A stretch of DNA of 64,000 bases from Spongospora subterranea f. sp. subterranea (Eukaryota; Endomyxa: Phytomyxea; Phytomyxea; Plasmodiophorida). The position numbers were made by a program, and so were the translations under genes. Shown piece by piece: positions 1 through 11,679 of this stretch. The number at the start of each line of letters is the position of its first letter. Position 1 is the stretch's first letter. The stretch covers positions 1-64,000 of the forward strand of contig JAUGWO010000095.1 of NCBI GenBank assembly GCA_049724395.1, written 5' to 3'. The notes beneath the pieces are model-generated. The model was not told the DNA's origin, made no database searches, and was given only the letters and a program-made list of their open reading frames with translations.

Positions 1-195
1 TTGATCGAACATATTCAGGAACGCTTGAGTGGGATGCGTCGCTGCCGATGTAGGCGGGCTCGTGGAGCGTGTCGCCTAACACTACTGGAACGAATAACCC
101 TGTTGAGAAATGGTCAGTGGATGACGCATGAACGGTGCGGGGCTGTGTGTCGAAGAGGTTGAGTTTAGTCGTCACCGCAAACATGATGTCGGGGC
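1..195. other. Unassigned left edge
   Basis: No open frame longer than a few dozen codons and no recognisable motif. It leads directly into a copia-type reverse transcriptase scrap, so it may be older retroelement sequence, but nothing in it shows this. Confidence 0.3.
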
Positions 196-330
196 GTGGA
201 CATTGTGCAGCTACCGGAAGGTTTCGGGAAAGAAAACAAAGGCGCGTTTGCGAAACTTAAACAGGCCTTATATCGTTTCTATATATTGGGATTGAATTCG
301 GCCTGGCACGATTTCGCCTCCCGTCCTCCG
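196..330 (+). pseudogene. Ty1/copia-type reverse transcriptase fragment
   Basis: The translation from 196 reads VQLPEGFG, then FAKLKQALY. This is the conserved copia reverse transcriptase stretch usually seen as QPEGF...KLKKALYGLKQAPRAWY. The match stops after about 40 residues, and the following sequence in the same frame is unrelated. No catalytic motif, integrase or RNase H is visible. It is a short relic lying beside a gypsy relic in the same orientation, with no LTR found in the window. Confidence is moderate because the match is short. Confidence 0.5.
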
Positions 331-574
331 CAGAACGTTCATCGTCCCGCCGGCCAACAGCACTGTCTCGCTCGGAGCACTTGGCATTTCCGTTCCCCGG
401 TTATGGTCAATCGAGCTCCCGTTCAAATGGGACTCCAAGCCGTTCGTCCATCGTTTCAATATCGTTCAGCCATCCAAGAAGCTAGAGTGATCATCGGCCG
501 CAAAGCCCGCTAGGTACAGCATCGGCGGTCTGCCCGTTCCAATCGCTAACCAAGCCAACGACAGACGTGATGAC

Positions 575-1545
575 GTGGTACCGTCGCTTGCCTCGGATGC
601 TGACACTGCCAACCCGTTTCGACAACAACACCACCTGCTGGCTGCAATAAAGCGCAATCAGGCCATTGCAGTCAATTCCTTCTGCAAGCTGCCGGAAACT
701 GTCGTCCATCTGAACACGAACGATGAGAGTCCAGTCTACCGGCGCCAGTACCGCCTAACCCACCCAACCTATTGTCGACGCCCAAATATCTCATGGCTTG
801 CAGACGGGAAGGTAATGCCATCGTCACGTTCTTGTCAGTGGAACCATCCTCTATTGGTCGTCCCCAGCAAGACCTCGGACGGAACCAAGGTCCCCGGCCG
901 CGTCTGTATCGACCCGCGCGCTCTTAACGTCAAGCTCACGCCAGAACGTTTTTCAATGCCAAGGGTGCGTGATATCTTCCAGACAATGGCAGGTCGCAAG
1001 GTGCCTTCAAGCCTGGATCTCGAACAGAGATTCCTCCAGCTTCCAATCCACATTCCAGACCGCGAAAAGGTTGCCTTCTCGTGGAATGGACGCCGCCAGT
1101 TCATGTTTGTCGGCACTCCGTTCGGACATCTGCCGTCTTCCAGCGTACGAACTACCTTGCTTCAACACAGCAACTGCACAGTTCCCTTTCAGGACGATAT
1201 CACAATCGGTTCGCACAGCGACGAAGATCACCTCGACGATCTCAGCGCGATGATAGACCTGCTCACCGCCGTCAATCTTTGCCTAAGAACCGCCAGGAGC
1301 AGCATCTTCTGTAGATGCTTCACCTGTTGTGTCACGTCCTATCCGCTCAGGGCACCGCCATCGACAGGCGCAAGCTGGCCTACTCCCACGTCTGCGGGCA
1401 AGCAATACCTTGGACTGCTGAATTAATTTCGAAAATTTTATTCCTGATTATTCAACGCTGGCCGCCCCACTCGAGGAACTTCGCATCCTTGTATCAACAG
1501 AGAATTGCTGGACGATTGTCCTTGAAAAGAGTGACAGGTCGCCGG
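575..1545 (+). pseudogene. Ty3/gypsy reverse transcriptase, decayed
   Basis: An open frame of 283 codons from about 575 carries the usual gypsy reverse transcriptase order. There is an entry segment (VVHLNTNDESPVYRRQYRL), then WNHPLLVVPSK, RVCIDPRALN, the palm motif LDLEQRF, the loop VAFSWNGRRQFMF, and a degenerate active site FQDD in place of YxDD at about residue 200. After about 1300 the match moves to other frames: LLCHVLSAQG at about 1315, then IPDYSTLAAPLEELRIL near 1455-1500. At least two frameshifts therefore separate the finger/palm part from the connection domain. No protease, integrase or LTR is visible. Dead element. Confidence 0.8.
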
Positions 1546-1549
1546 TGCT

Positions 1550-2230
1550 GCCATTATCATTTCCTTTCCAGCCTTGTAGATAAAATATGATACTGACACG
1601 ACGCGTGCAACAGATTTTTGTGATATTTGAAAAGTCTGTTAAGTACTTCGGCTTCGTCAACCAAATCTCCACGGCGATGCATGCTGTAGGCAATATAGTA
1701 CTGTACATGCGTTGATAACCACCATAAAAACTGACCTCAGAACAAAAAGGCAAATTTGAAAGAGGAAAGGACACTGCGCCAGATAAACTGTAGCTCCATC
1801 CACTCCACCTTTTATCTTGGAATAAAGCGATCAAAGGTTTTGACTGGGTTCATCGGTCCCTTCAGCTCAACCTCAACTTGAATCATTCGCAAAAATCTGT
1901 ACAGTGACTTGATGATATCTGATTCAGTTTTGTTTATCCATTGCTTGATTACTCGGGTTGCTGGCATTTACGATTAATACTCACAGGCAATGTTGGTGAA
2001 GGAGGGAGAAAATCGGTGGAATTAGATTCTTGTATTAGAGGGGAAAAAGAGAGAGATGAAGGACGATCGAACGGGTATCTCCAGGTGCACTCACGAGAAC
2101 ACGCGCGCAGGATCAGGGCACCACAGGCAATCAAATCAAATATATAATCACAGAGAGAGAAACTGACTGCCGACCGGTATCGCACGAGACTGATTCCGTC
2201 TCGTACGATGTTCTTGGCGACGCTGATGAG
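1550..2230. other. Intergenic, no gene recognised
   Basis: AT-rich sequence between the gypsy relic and the 3' flank of the first PA-7TM gene. Small open frames on both strands (for example minus 1834-1448) show no motif. Confidence 0.4.
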
Positions 2231-4963
2231 ACAGCCGCCGTGTAAGCATCTTGCAAGAACACATATATAGGGGTATGGGCGACTAGATCGGGTGATAGAC
2301 CAGATCATGGATCTTGGTTGACCAAAAACACAAACAGCACCATCATTTCGCAATGATACAAAACTCCGATTTCCGGATTCTGACAAAGAACAACGATTTT
2401 TTACGCTTACAGAGTTCTGAGAATGACGCTTCATTCAAAGCCCTCCAGGAATGAATGGTGTCATGATAGTCTTCAAGGTCATAATGCTTTGCCGTTTGAG
2501 AATATTCCTATGGAATTCAACGAAATTGGGACATGGCGTGTATATGGTCATGGATTCCGTCTGTTGCAGACATGTTAACGAGGACCTGCTCATAATCATT
2601 TCGATTTTCCAGCCGATCGTTCCGAGGTCCAATCAGGCCGCTAACAATACACCTCTCCCCGATCGCGTCCTGAAATGTGCCATGTTTTCCAACGAAGTAA
2701 AATCACAGCCACACCGTCCTCATGGCAACATGAACCGATACGGTTCGGCCCCGTCCTTGAACATTGAGAATTTATTACGGCAGATATGCTGAGCAGACTC
2801 TTGTCAACGGTGACAATTTGGCGGCGATTGTGTATTCCCCCCTTTTCCCCTTTGAAATGTGGTGCAATCGCTAAACGTGTCCCTTTCGGCATAGAATCGG
2901 AAGTTGTTTGAACCTGCTGGCGCTGTTGAGATGAGCGTTTGGGTCGAAACATGTGCACTATTAGGGTGAGTTTGATATATCCCACACCCAATATGACTCC
3001 CCACACCACATTCCATCCAACGGCTGTACGAAGAATCGGTGTCGCCAAGGCCAGTATGGCCAGCGATTGGATTAATAAGGTAATCCCGATCCCGATGGCA
3101 CAATACGATAATCGATGGAGCAGATTGTCCATGTCTGATCGCACAGGGCCGACATTCTCTCCTAAACCTTTCGACACTTTCCGACACTCAATCTGAAATC
3201 CAATCGCACCCGACAGGAAATCGAATCCCAGGACGACTCCGATAATCAGGAAGACCAGGCTGGTGAATACGTCGAATACGGGATAGGCTGACTGAAAATA
3301 CGTCGCGTATAAGGAGCCTACCCCTATGTCCAACAAGAGAACAAAGAGGCACAATAAGACTGTCGACAATATGCTGTCGCCACGAAGAAATCTCGTCAAC
3401 AGACTTGCGGGTCGACCGAGTTCTTGGACTTTACTATTCCAAAAGGCGGACGAGACGATCGAGATGACTTGATGACTGCCACTGCTCTGCGTCACAAAGA
3501 ACAGGGTTACTGGGCCAGGGAGATTGGCTGTCGAGAAGAACCCACCGATGGCCAGTACCGGCCCCATCACGGAGGCGTGCAGAAGGGCGACCGATAGCGC
3601 CACTTGAGGATACCCCAAGCGTCCCCAGAGAAACCGTACGAACCGGGAGGGTGATCGATTACAAATTTTAATGCTGGCCAGATATTCGCTATAGATAACC
3701 TGAAAATGGCCACATAGAAACACGGCGCATGTGATCCAGATCTGGATTAGGAGAATGACCGGGATCCATCGCACGAAAATCTGGTAATTCCAGGACGCGA
3801 ATCGCTCCTCCCAGATATTATAGTCGGGGAATATGGTCACGAAGCAATCCAGGATTGTCGGCAACTGCGTTCACCAGATCGTCGGACTCCTGCAGGACCA
3901 TGAATGGAACATCGGATGTGTTGGGCAAGCATTCGGGACAGCGATCCCAGCAATTCACCGCTATGCTCGGAGGGAATACAGAAAATACTACAAAATCAGT
4001 TAGACATGTTCTAACGATAATCGGGAGCACTGCGCAACCTATGATTCCGACGGCCCCTTTCCTGACGAACAAATCGTTGACCTTGTCTGCAGAGCATCCG
4101 GCCCACTTTTTCACCATCACCACTGATCCGATTATCGCGTTCGCGTCGATCTGGTCGTTGTCGCACGAATCTTTGTCGTAAAGGTGCATTCTGGCGGTGA
4201 TCGGGTTGATATGGTCATCGTACTGGGTGCCGATGAACCTGGTGAACGATGTGCTGTACAGGTTGAGCCCCGATAATGTTCCATTAATGAAGGTGATACC
4301 GGCTCGGCTGGTTCCAGTTAATACAATCGCCACAATCGCCAAAGGAACTAGTCGGATTAAGCAGCTCATCGAAATTGCGTTCTGGCCGTGTTTCGATGGT
4401 ACAGTTACCAGATATTGAAATCATTCTCTTATCAAGAGGTACCGCCTTACCAGTATTCTCAACAATGCTTTATCCCATCTACACCGAATATCCCGAACAA
4501 CCGCAATGGGTACAGGATCGGGAAATCCGAACGCTCTAGTTGAATTAACAGATCGGATGTTGAATTTGGGGACTCGATGCGATCATTTTCACGAGCGATA
4601 TTGTCGGAGAATGTGTGATTATGCTGAAAAGGATCGCACCGTGAACAATTGGCAGGATTTCTTGCCGTCGCAAACAGCTCTGTATCGCAGTCAGGCATAA
4701 TTCCTTGGCCAGAAACTTGATGTGCACTCAGTTGACAAAGGTCGTCAATATATGGCAAGGTGTTTTCTCCCTAATGAGATACCAAACTCAGCAATTTCGT
4801 GTTTGTATGTTGCAGCTTGGTTCCGGTCTATCTCGGTTGGTGGCAGGAAGGTCCAGATAAGTGTAAGGGATGTCTTCGAGACGCTGTATGATGCCATTTT
4901 GAGAGTCCCCCAAGGTTGTGTCGAATAAGGAAAATGGAGTACAGGTTGAGCACGTAGAGGTCT
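2231..4963. repeat. Segmental duplication, copy 1 (partner 19121-21967)
   Basis: The block begins at acagccgccgtgtaagca (2231; the same at 19121) and runs in the same orientation through the PA-7TM gene, its upstream region and on to about 4963. Matching landmarks include gggaaatccgaacgctct (about 4520 and 21400) and gatgccattttgagagtcc (about 4890 and 21900). Coding and non-coding parts are both conserved, so this is a genomic duplication and not retroposition. The introns are retained in both copies. Confidence 0.85.
2641..4369 (-). CDS. PA-domain seven-transmembrane protein, copy A (one frameshift)
   Basis: Exon 1 (4369-4039) encodes a signal peptide ending near SRAG, followed by a PA-like domain starting ITFINGTLSGLNLYSTSF. 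It splices at ATA-G/GTTGCG to an acceptor TTTTGTAG, with exon 2 starting at 3987. The PA core continues with CPECLPNTSDVPFMVLQESD. Near 3845-3852 the reading frame shifts by +1 relative to copy B. Downstream, an open frame runs to 2641 with seven hydrophobic spans and the post-TM7 motif VHMFRPK. The C-terminal tail is longer than in other copies and cysteine-rich at its end. Copy B is its closest relative. One indel may be assembly error or early decay. The membrane family is unnamed; function is inferred only as a surface receptor-like protein. Confidence 0.7.
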
Positions 4964-5328
4964 CATCACATGGCCTGAATGAATATGGGACAGTGAGCTG
5001 ACTGCAGTCAACTCACAGGATAATCACTTGGCATTTTTGAGCCCCTGACTGTGAGCGGTGGCTTTTTTCTACCGCGCGAGATGCTTGGACACTAGCACAA
5101 TAGGGTACACTAATGACTTTGACACAGTCAAATCATTTGCGCTCACTGGTTAACTATGATATGCCGAGACGTCTTTTCGAAAGCGTCAACATCAAAAGCA
5201 CTGCGAGTACTTCGGAACGACTCAATCGCAAACTACTCTATTTTATTCCATGTAACAAATAGGGGTCAGCATTTATTTAAACTTGAATTCTTTCAGCACA
5301 CGCAAAAAATTGAATTAAACACTTAACA
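4370..5328. other. Upstream region of copy A, no gene
   Basis: The part up to about 4963 is conserved with 21251-21967, including a stretch around the sequence accagatat at about 4410 that is nearly identical in both copies. This suggests shared 5' regulatory sequence, but no clear TATA element was identified. From about 4964 to 5328 nothing is recognised. Confidence 0.4.
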
Positions 5329-5770
5329 TCATGTATTTATGATTTTGCTCATCCATCGTTTAAAGATAAAATGTCCTGTGCACTTGGAATATTTTCGAAG
5401 CACTCGCAGTGCGTTCGATTTTGACGCTTTGGAAAAAGACGTCTCGCCATATCCTAAGATGGAGTGCATCTCGGAGTTCAACGACTCAATTGCGGATTCG
5501 GGGATCTTGAGTCTCACTAGACTCGGATGGAACTGCATTGGACGAGTCGCTGCTTCGCTCGCTTGTTCGCAGCAATGAAAATTCAGGCCGGACAACCTCT
5601 TGCGTTGTGGCTCTACCAAAATGAATACGTTCATCGCAGACACTTTCAGGAATCGTAACAATGGACGCAACTACAACTGTAGTGTCTGGAATGTGATTGT
5701 CAAATATACTGGCAACAACAACACCGCTAGTGGACTCTGAAGAGGTAAAATCAATAAAGAAATCCACCAA
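5329..5770 (-). other. Unrecognised open frames beside MULE relic
   Basis: Two overlapping minus-strand open frames (5670-5329 and 5770-5486) of 113 and 94 codons. No motif, signal peptide or membrane span is convincing. They lie immediately downstream of the MULE C-terminal segment on the same strand and may be its degraded tail. Confidence 0.25.
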
Positions 5771-5776
5771 GAAACC

Positions 5777-7780
5777 CTAACATACCTGCCACTCGAATGG
5801 ATTGTTCGCTTGGTTTGGAAGACATGTCGCCAATTTCTGCATCTGGGAGACATACATTAGAGTAATAAAACAAGCGATCCTAACTTGAGTTACCAGGCGA
5901 AACAACAGACGACTGATCCCTCTGATGTCTTGTGAGTGGGCTCTAGAACTTCCAGATCGATGGCCAATCCCGTTGCGATCGGAGTGGACACACGATCGAC
6001 AATTCACAGGCAGGCGCTTTGGCTTGGCCACCAAACGCGACTCGTTTGGTTGCGAAGCGATACGACCAGGCCGCGGACGGGCTCGTGGCAACCCGGAGCA
6101 GACCGGTTCATTTGCACGAATTGGACTGCGGTTATGATTGATTTGCTGAGTTAATGCAAGAGTCGTCATCTTGAACCCATGTGTACCAGCATCTTCTGCT
6201 GATTTCACAAGTTCGTTGGCTAAATTCATCAGCTTTCGAAAACGCTGAGTCTTGAGGGCAGTACAATTGTTGGTACACATCCAAGTCAATTGGTGATGAA
6301 TGCAAAACATGTGCTGACTCCATATCCATGGCTTCTGGTGAAGAGTGAACAGATGAGGCATCACCTGAGGACAATCCCAACGATTCTATGACAGAACGGT
6401 ACAGCGGATGTCTATCCAACCTCCATCGGGGTGCCAGATTCTTGACATCACGCATGGGACGATTGAGATTGGCAAAAACCGCAGCAATACGTCGACATGG
6501 GATCAAGGACGACGTGTAAAACCCGCAAACACAGCTGGGAACTGCTTCTGTTTCGTGACCTGGAACAACTACTAAAGATTCGCCGCCGGAGCCATCATGA
6601 CGACGAACCTGCCAATGCGCACCATTGAAAGTAGAACAGTACTGGTCCGCAAGCAACAACTGGTTGGTCCACAATTTGTCTACATGGGAACTCCAGCGAT
6701 GCGACTGAAGAACACTTTTTCAATTTCAGAAACGGCTTCCAGTTCTTGCCGAGCCACGAGTGCTTCGAGGTGCTTGACAAGCTCCAACAAGTTAAACTTT
6801 CTGATATCAATGGCAGACGCCTTGATTCGTGCGTTGATAGATTCAGCTCGTTGAGTGGACACGTGTCCAGCCGAAAAAATTCGGGAAGAAAACGTTGGGC
6901 AAATTCTCTCAAAATCTTCGCATAGTTCCGTTATAAAGTTCAGAGCTTTCTCAAAACAATTGCAACGGTTTACCAGACGGTCCACAATCTGATTGAACGA
7001 AGCTGGATCCAGGATTTCATAGAGCAAAGTCGAGCAAAGTTTGTTGAACTCTGTCGACAACTTCTCCGGGAGAGACGCAGCAGCGGAAAACATCCCTCTT
7101 GAGAAATGATGCACGCATAGTTTGTGCTTTACGTTGAGGCTTTCCGAGCAACAGTATAGTACGCGACTGCCCCGTACGACATCAATGTCGATTCCGGCTG
7201 AGCAAGGCTACACAACTGCAGACTTTCTTCGATAATAGAAGCGGTTTCCGACGGTGCTAGGGTTATTGCAGATATCGTGCTCTTGCCTAAGCAATCAACA
7301 TTTGTGAATACAATCAACACAAGGTTGTAAGCAGAAATGTTGAAGGTGGCATAGGCGATAGTAAAATCTCCGTACTGCAGAGCGTATGGCACCATGCATG
7401 GAAATTGGATAATGGCGCTGACAATTATTGCTGAAATGTCGTATCCTATGCTTGCCGAATCAGATATAGCTCTTGCGGCGTAAGGTTTTGTTGAACTTGA
7501 GCAAACGAGACCCCTCGCACACTGACGACCGCGTTCAAAGGGTGGGAATATGTGGGACGGAACCCCTTTTCCTTGACGATGTACACGTTTTTGGCAAAAT
7601 CGTAAGTGAACAAGACTTGATGCGGACAAGCAGCGTGTCTGCAATAAAATCGTCCGCGCTCTCTACCCCAAACAATTTCACTGCCCGCTGAGCATCCATT
7701 CGATGCGGGCTCCGGTTGACGTGAAAATTTTGCGACCTCGCGAAAGTTTGGATTTTGGACAGCAGATCCTGGTAGACCAT
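5777..7780 (-). pseudogene. MULE (Mutator-like) transposase with SWIM zinc finger, decayed
   Basis: Read from 7780 down, the frames follow the MULE order. First is an N-terminal DLLSKIQTFARSQNFHV segment (7780-7535). Next is a degraded transposase core with VFTNVDCLGKSTISAITLA (about 7330-7250). A helical region with RAESINARIKAS follows (7114-6680), then a SWIM finger CVCGFYTSSLIPCRRIAAV (about 6530-6470) followed by APRWRLDRHPLY. A C-terminal CRSC cluster sits near 6000. The parts occupy at least four frames. A second relic at 13.9-15.0 kb shares the SWIM finger and the following PRWRLDxHPL motif, so both belong to one family. No terminal inverted repeats were found. Confidence 0.75.
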
Positions 7781-7785
7781 GAATG

Positions 7786-7931
7786 TATCGCCTGGATAAA
7801 CATCACCGGGCGAGCGAATTTGCGATGGACAACGACTGAGTACAAGAATTAATAAACCATTATGAAGACAACAAAGCTATTAATATACCTCGCATCAAAA
7901 GAGGCACTATCGCCTGGATAAACATCACCGG
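7786..7931. repeat. 24-bp direct repeat, 122 bp apart
   Basis: The sequence tatcgcctggataaacatc with its following caccgg occurs at 7786-7809 and again at 7908-7931. It lies just upstream of the MULE N-terminus and may mark a small duplication at the edge of the element. Confidence 0.7.
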
Positions 7932-8400
7932 CGATTACTGATGAATCACTATAGAGGAGTTAAGGTGAAGAACAGTATGCGATTAAAATTAAAAACCTTT
8001 CCATACAGCCATCTCAGCGACGGCAGCATAAGTGCTAGGCGATAGTTGACTAAACAAAAAACCATCAGAGATAATTGAACCGTTAATTATATGTAAAAAA
8101 AATCACCACCTCGAAGATTGCATTGCTGAAACTGAAACAGAAGACACTAGATGAAGAGAGAATTGATTCGGCATATGACATGATCCGCAACCCTAAACTG
8201 CGATCCGCAACCCTCGCTCAGTGCAATATAAGCATTATTAGACTGTGCCAAACATCTCGGGCGGTTGAAACGCGCGCGGTAGAGGGGATAGGCCGGACTG
8301 CGAGGGGGCCGCGGCACTGGTCACTTTGTATTTGCCTCTGCTTATCTGGAGTTGTTGGCTTTTCTGGAGTTGCGCAGTTGCGGATTGATGCGGATCACCC

Positions 8401-8812
8401 CATTTTGATTCGCCTGTTGTTTAATTGCCTGCGGTATGGTCTTGGTAAGATCCGATTTGGTCAGTTGAATTATATATAATTTGACCTGCAATTTTCTTTT
8501 CATCTGCTTTTCTCTTACGTTCAGCTTTATAGATGCGGTTTTTGAATTGTTTTGGAACCTGTTACCAAGGCCAGACAGAAACTGGCAACCTCGTCACGAA
8601 GACGCTCTGGATTCTGTTTTAATGTCTATACTCGACGATATCTCTGTCAGTTATGCAACAAAACAATTCAAAGACCGCATCTATAAAGCTGAACGTAAGA
8701 GAACAGCAGATGAAACGAAAATTGCAGATCAAGCTATAATTCAACTGACCAAATCGGATCTTACCAAGACCATACGGCAGGCAATTAAGCAACAGGCGAA
8801 TCAACCAAAAAA
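8401..8812. repeat. Long inverted repeat, about 155-bp arms
   Basis: Arm 1 is about 8401-8556 and arm 2 about 8657-8812. Arm 2 is the near-identical reverse complement of arm 1, including tggtcttggtaagatccg versus its complement cggatcttaccaagacca. The spacer is about 100 bp. The arms lie at the 5' end of the Penelope-like element's coding region, so the repeat may be an inverted terminal-repeat arrangement, which is known for Penelope-like elements. Confidence 0.8.
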
Positions 8813-8975
8813 TGCCAAAGGCGGTTTGCGACCTTCTCCTCCAAATCGCCGTCAACATCCAACGAGGAGAACACCAAAACCAACAAACGAAAACCGTGTA
8901 CAAAAAGTTTCCTCAAGAAATACAAGGCGTACCACTACCTCCACAAGAAAACAGCGCTCGCCAAGAAGGTCGTAA
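8481..8975 (+). pseudogene. Basic N-terminal region of Penelope-like element
   Basis: Codons from about 8560 encode a charged helical segment (FKDRIYKAERKRTADETKI, then QAIIQLTKSDLTKTIRQAI) followed by a very basic, proline- and arginine-rich tail that ends at a stop at 8975. It lies 230 bp upstream of Penelope-type reverse transcriptase sequence on the same strand, so it is read as that element's N-terminal region. The first part overlaps inverted-repeat arm 1, and the segment from about 8657 overlaps arm 2. The assignment rests on position; the sequence alone is not diagnostic. Confidence 0.4.
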
Positions 8976-9199
8976 ATACTTTGATCACTAACTCGAGATT
9001 TCACAACCATTTACCTGCAGACTTTCCGAATACTTCGAACATCCATATCTGAGAACTAGGAGCCAAATTCGTTCCACGCCCTACAGAACCCAGCTCAGAT
9101 CTCTACTGTAATGCCTTAGAACACACAATTCAACGCATCAAGATCCAAGATGGTATTAGAAACATTCCCAATCGAGATGAAGTATACGAACCTTCTTTA

Positions 9200-10001
9200 A
9201 AGAGAACACTTTCTTCGTGGGAACCAAGCCAATTGTCTATCCAATGCTTCACCCTGATCACACACATCAACAAATGTGTCAAACAAATCATCGCTGAACG
9301 CAAGTTACCTCTGTCGAAACCAAGTAATCTATTCTTCAACTGCATAAGTTTGAAAAATCAGCTACGTCTCAAAATCGTCGCAGCGGATAAGAAATATCGG
9401 CCTGGTTGCATTGGATATTTCGGACTACAATCGTTTAGTCATGGCACATCTGAACAACCTGGACATCTATGAGCCTATCTGTACCAACTTCTGGAACATC
9501 TTAATTCAATTCCTGAAAGAAGAATTATTTGAACTCAAAGACGAATTTGCCAAGGATTGCACTAAACAGATGGACGAATACTTGGAGGACGGCCCACTAG
9601 ATAGACTACCTAAATTTCATGTATTACCGAAACTACATAAACCCGGTTCCACAAGCAGACCTATCATCGGCGCCCCAGCTTGGATCACTACTAAATGGTC
9701 TATCTTGTTGACTACTATCCTCAACAAATATCCAACCATCCATACCATTAAGAACTCCAAGATGCTCATCGATCGTCTAGAAAACATTGCAATTCCAGAT
9801 GACCATGTACTAGTTACCGCCGACGTTAGCAGCTTATACACTAACATGAAACAGTTTATTCATTCTTTGAACGAGCACCACGACACAACATTTGTGTTCG
9901 TCATGGATTTCTCCGGGGTGCAAGAAGGTCATGTATATTCAAAAAAGTGTTTATGGTCTGCCAGGATTTTTTCAAAGAAACAAGAAAATATTCAAAAATA
10001 A
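9200..10001 (+). pseudogene. Penelope-like element reverse transcriptase, frameshifted
   Basis: The open frame 9411-10001 contains LPKLHKPGSTSRPIIGAPA, then NSKMLIDRLE and VLVTADVSSLYTNM. The combination PKxHKP...RPI...DVSSLYTN is typical of Penelope-like reverse transcriptases. The preceding segment (about 9233-9400) matches the usual upstream region (LRLKIVAADK) but lies in another frame; one extra base in the run around 9390-9395 explains the shift. The C-terminal half of the polymerase (YADD region) and a GIY-YIG nuclease were not found before 10.2 kb, so the copy is truncated. Confidence 0.75.
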
Positions 10002-10479
10002 ATGTACCTATTTGGAGGCCAATTTTTGTTTCTGTAAAAGGGTTCATGGTGGAGGGGCAACTGATCTCAGGCCACGGTTCAGACAGTACAGCTATTCGTT
10101 TGCCATTTCGTGTTTAGATATGTGCAGGGCTCCTCGTTCGACAACCCATTTATATCTCAATCTGTGCAGCCAGGATCGCACTTCGACGTCTCCAGGTCGC
10201 CACCGTTTGCGAATGGCGATGCAGTGATTTTACCCATCATGGTCGCCACATCGCCTGTTCCTGATCCATAATACGAGCATGCTGCACTTTCCAAACGATT
10301 ACCCTCTATGCCAATGACCTGGAAGCGCAACCAACGCCAAAGTTGGCGTCTTGATGATATGGAGCCATGCAATTGCACCAAATTGGCTTGCGAACAAAAC
10401 ATAGACCCTATTGCTGTCAATGTGATGAGAAATCACTTCTCAGATTTGCATAGAAGAGACTCTGCAACCAGCCGTTCCG

Positions 10480-11570
10480 GGTAGTTTCAGGTCTGGATGT
10501 TCCGGCTGTGCCATTAGCGAAAAACACTTTTTATTTGAACGGCCGCAAGATGACGTTTAAACATCAAACGAAGGATGGCGGCTACTTCAAATGCAGCCTG
10601 GCTCGTCAAAATTCGGCTGCGATTGTGCCGTCGTTTCCAGAAATGGAAGTATACGGGAGATGAGGAGTTATTCTAGCCGTCCTTTTGGTGAACCCCTCTC
10701 GTTTCCCGATATGATCGACGCCAGAGACGAGGTACTCTACACCTTTAACGTTATTTGAAAATGCTGATTTTTGCACATATCAGATGATGACAATTGTTGA
10801 TTCTTTGGCAACAGCAGACCTCCGCAAGAGGTTTTTGCTGAAGCGCTGGGAGTGATATCTTCTAAATATCAACACTGTCCGTTCAATGCCTGGAGCGGCA
10901 TGTGGTGATCAGCAGGGTACATTTTATTAGAGCTGAAAACTGTCGTTCCGACAAGTTTCGGGAGATCGAGCAGCCGGAGTTGGCCCTTACTCAAGACAGA
11001 ATGTCGTCATTTCTGGCGTTTTCGACCTCAGTGCTGGACGGCACCACCTTGCATCGCTTGTGTGGTTGGGGTCATCCGGGACTGTACAAGGTGTTGAGGA
11101 GAAACCAGATTGAATTATTTGTCGATGGGACCTTTCGTCTTGACCCTCCCTCAGCCATTCCATCAGCTCGTTATAATCATGGTACACTACGCGCTATGGA
11201 TCATGATTTATACCTACCTGCGTTTTATGTTTTGATGACGGGCAAGTCGACACTTCCTTATAAGTTTTTGTTTGGCTTGGTCGCTTTGAAATTAAATGCT
11301 CCTATTCGCCCGGCAACGTTAGCTGCGATTTCGAAGGTGCATTAATCAAGGCCATCAAATGTTTGATGTTTGATGTACATAGTTTTGATGAGAACTGATT
11401 GCAAACGCCTTCAGAAACGTTTCCAAGTATCACCCATGCTGTTGGTTGTTTTATTGGTTGTTTCTTTCATTGGAAACAAGCCAACCACAGAAAAACTGCT
11501 GAGTGGCTTCAGGATAAGCCCCAACGTATCTGATGAGGACGGGATTACTCGACGTACTCACTGTCATTCC
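10480..11570 (+). pseudogene. MULE transposase fragment with FLYWCH-like finger
   Basis: Near 10530-10660 a short frame reads FYLNGRKMTFKHQTKDGGYF followed by KCSL, resembling a FLYWCH finger. The frame 10902-11345 then carries a MULE catalytic region: ELFVDGTFRLDP (first Asp), YLPAFYVLMTGKSTLPYKF, and after a frameshift near 11330 the second-Asp motif DFEGALIKAI. A further shift gives GCFFHWKQANHRKTAEWLQ near 11440-11510. A FLYWCH finger upstream of a MULE core is a common architecture. The element is broken in at least three places. Confidence 0.75.
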
Positions 11571-11577
11571 GCATGAG

Positions 11578-11671
11578 GAGATTCCTGTACAAGGATTTGC
11601 CTACATTGGAGATTCCTGTACAAGGATTTGCCTACATTAGAGATTCCTGTACAAGGATTTGCCTACATTGA
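11578..11671. repeat. Three tandem copies of a 31-bp unit
   Basis: The unit starting gagattcctgtacaaggatt and ending cctacatt is repeated three times without interruption. It lies directly 3' of the MULE core relic. Confidence 0.9.
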
Positions 11672-11679
11672 AGATTGTC

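Noticed and set aside
575-1545. Functional gypsy polymerase
   Set aside because: The active site is altered, at least two frameshifts are present, and protease, integrase and LTRs are missing.
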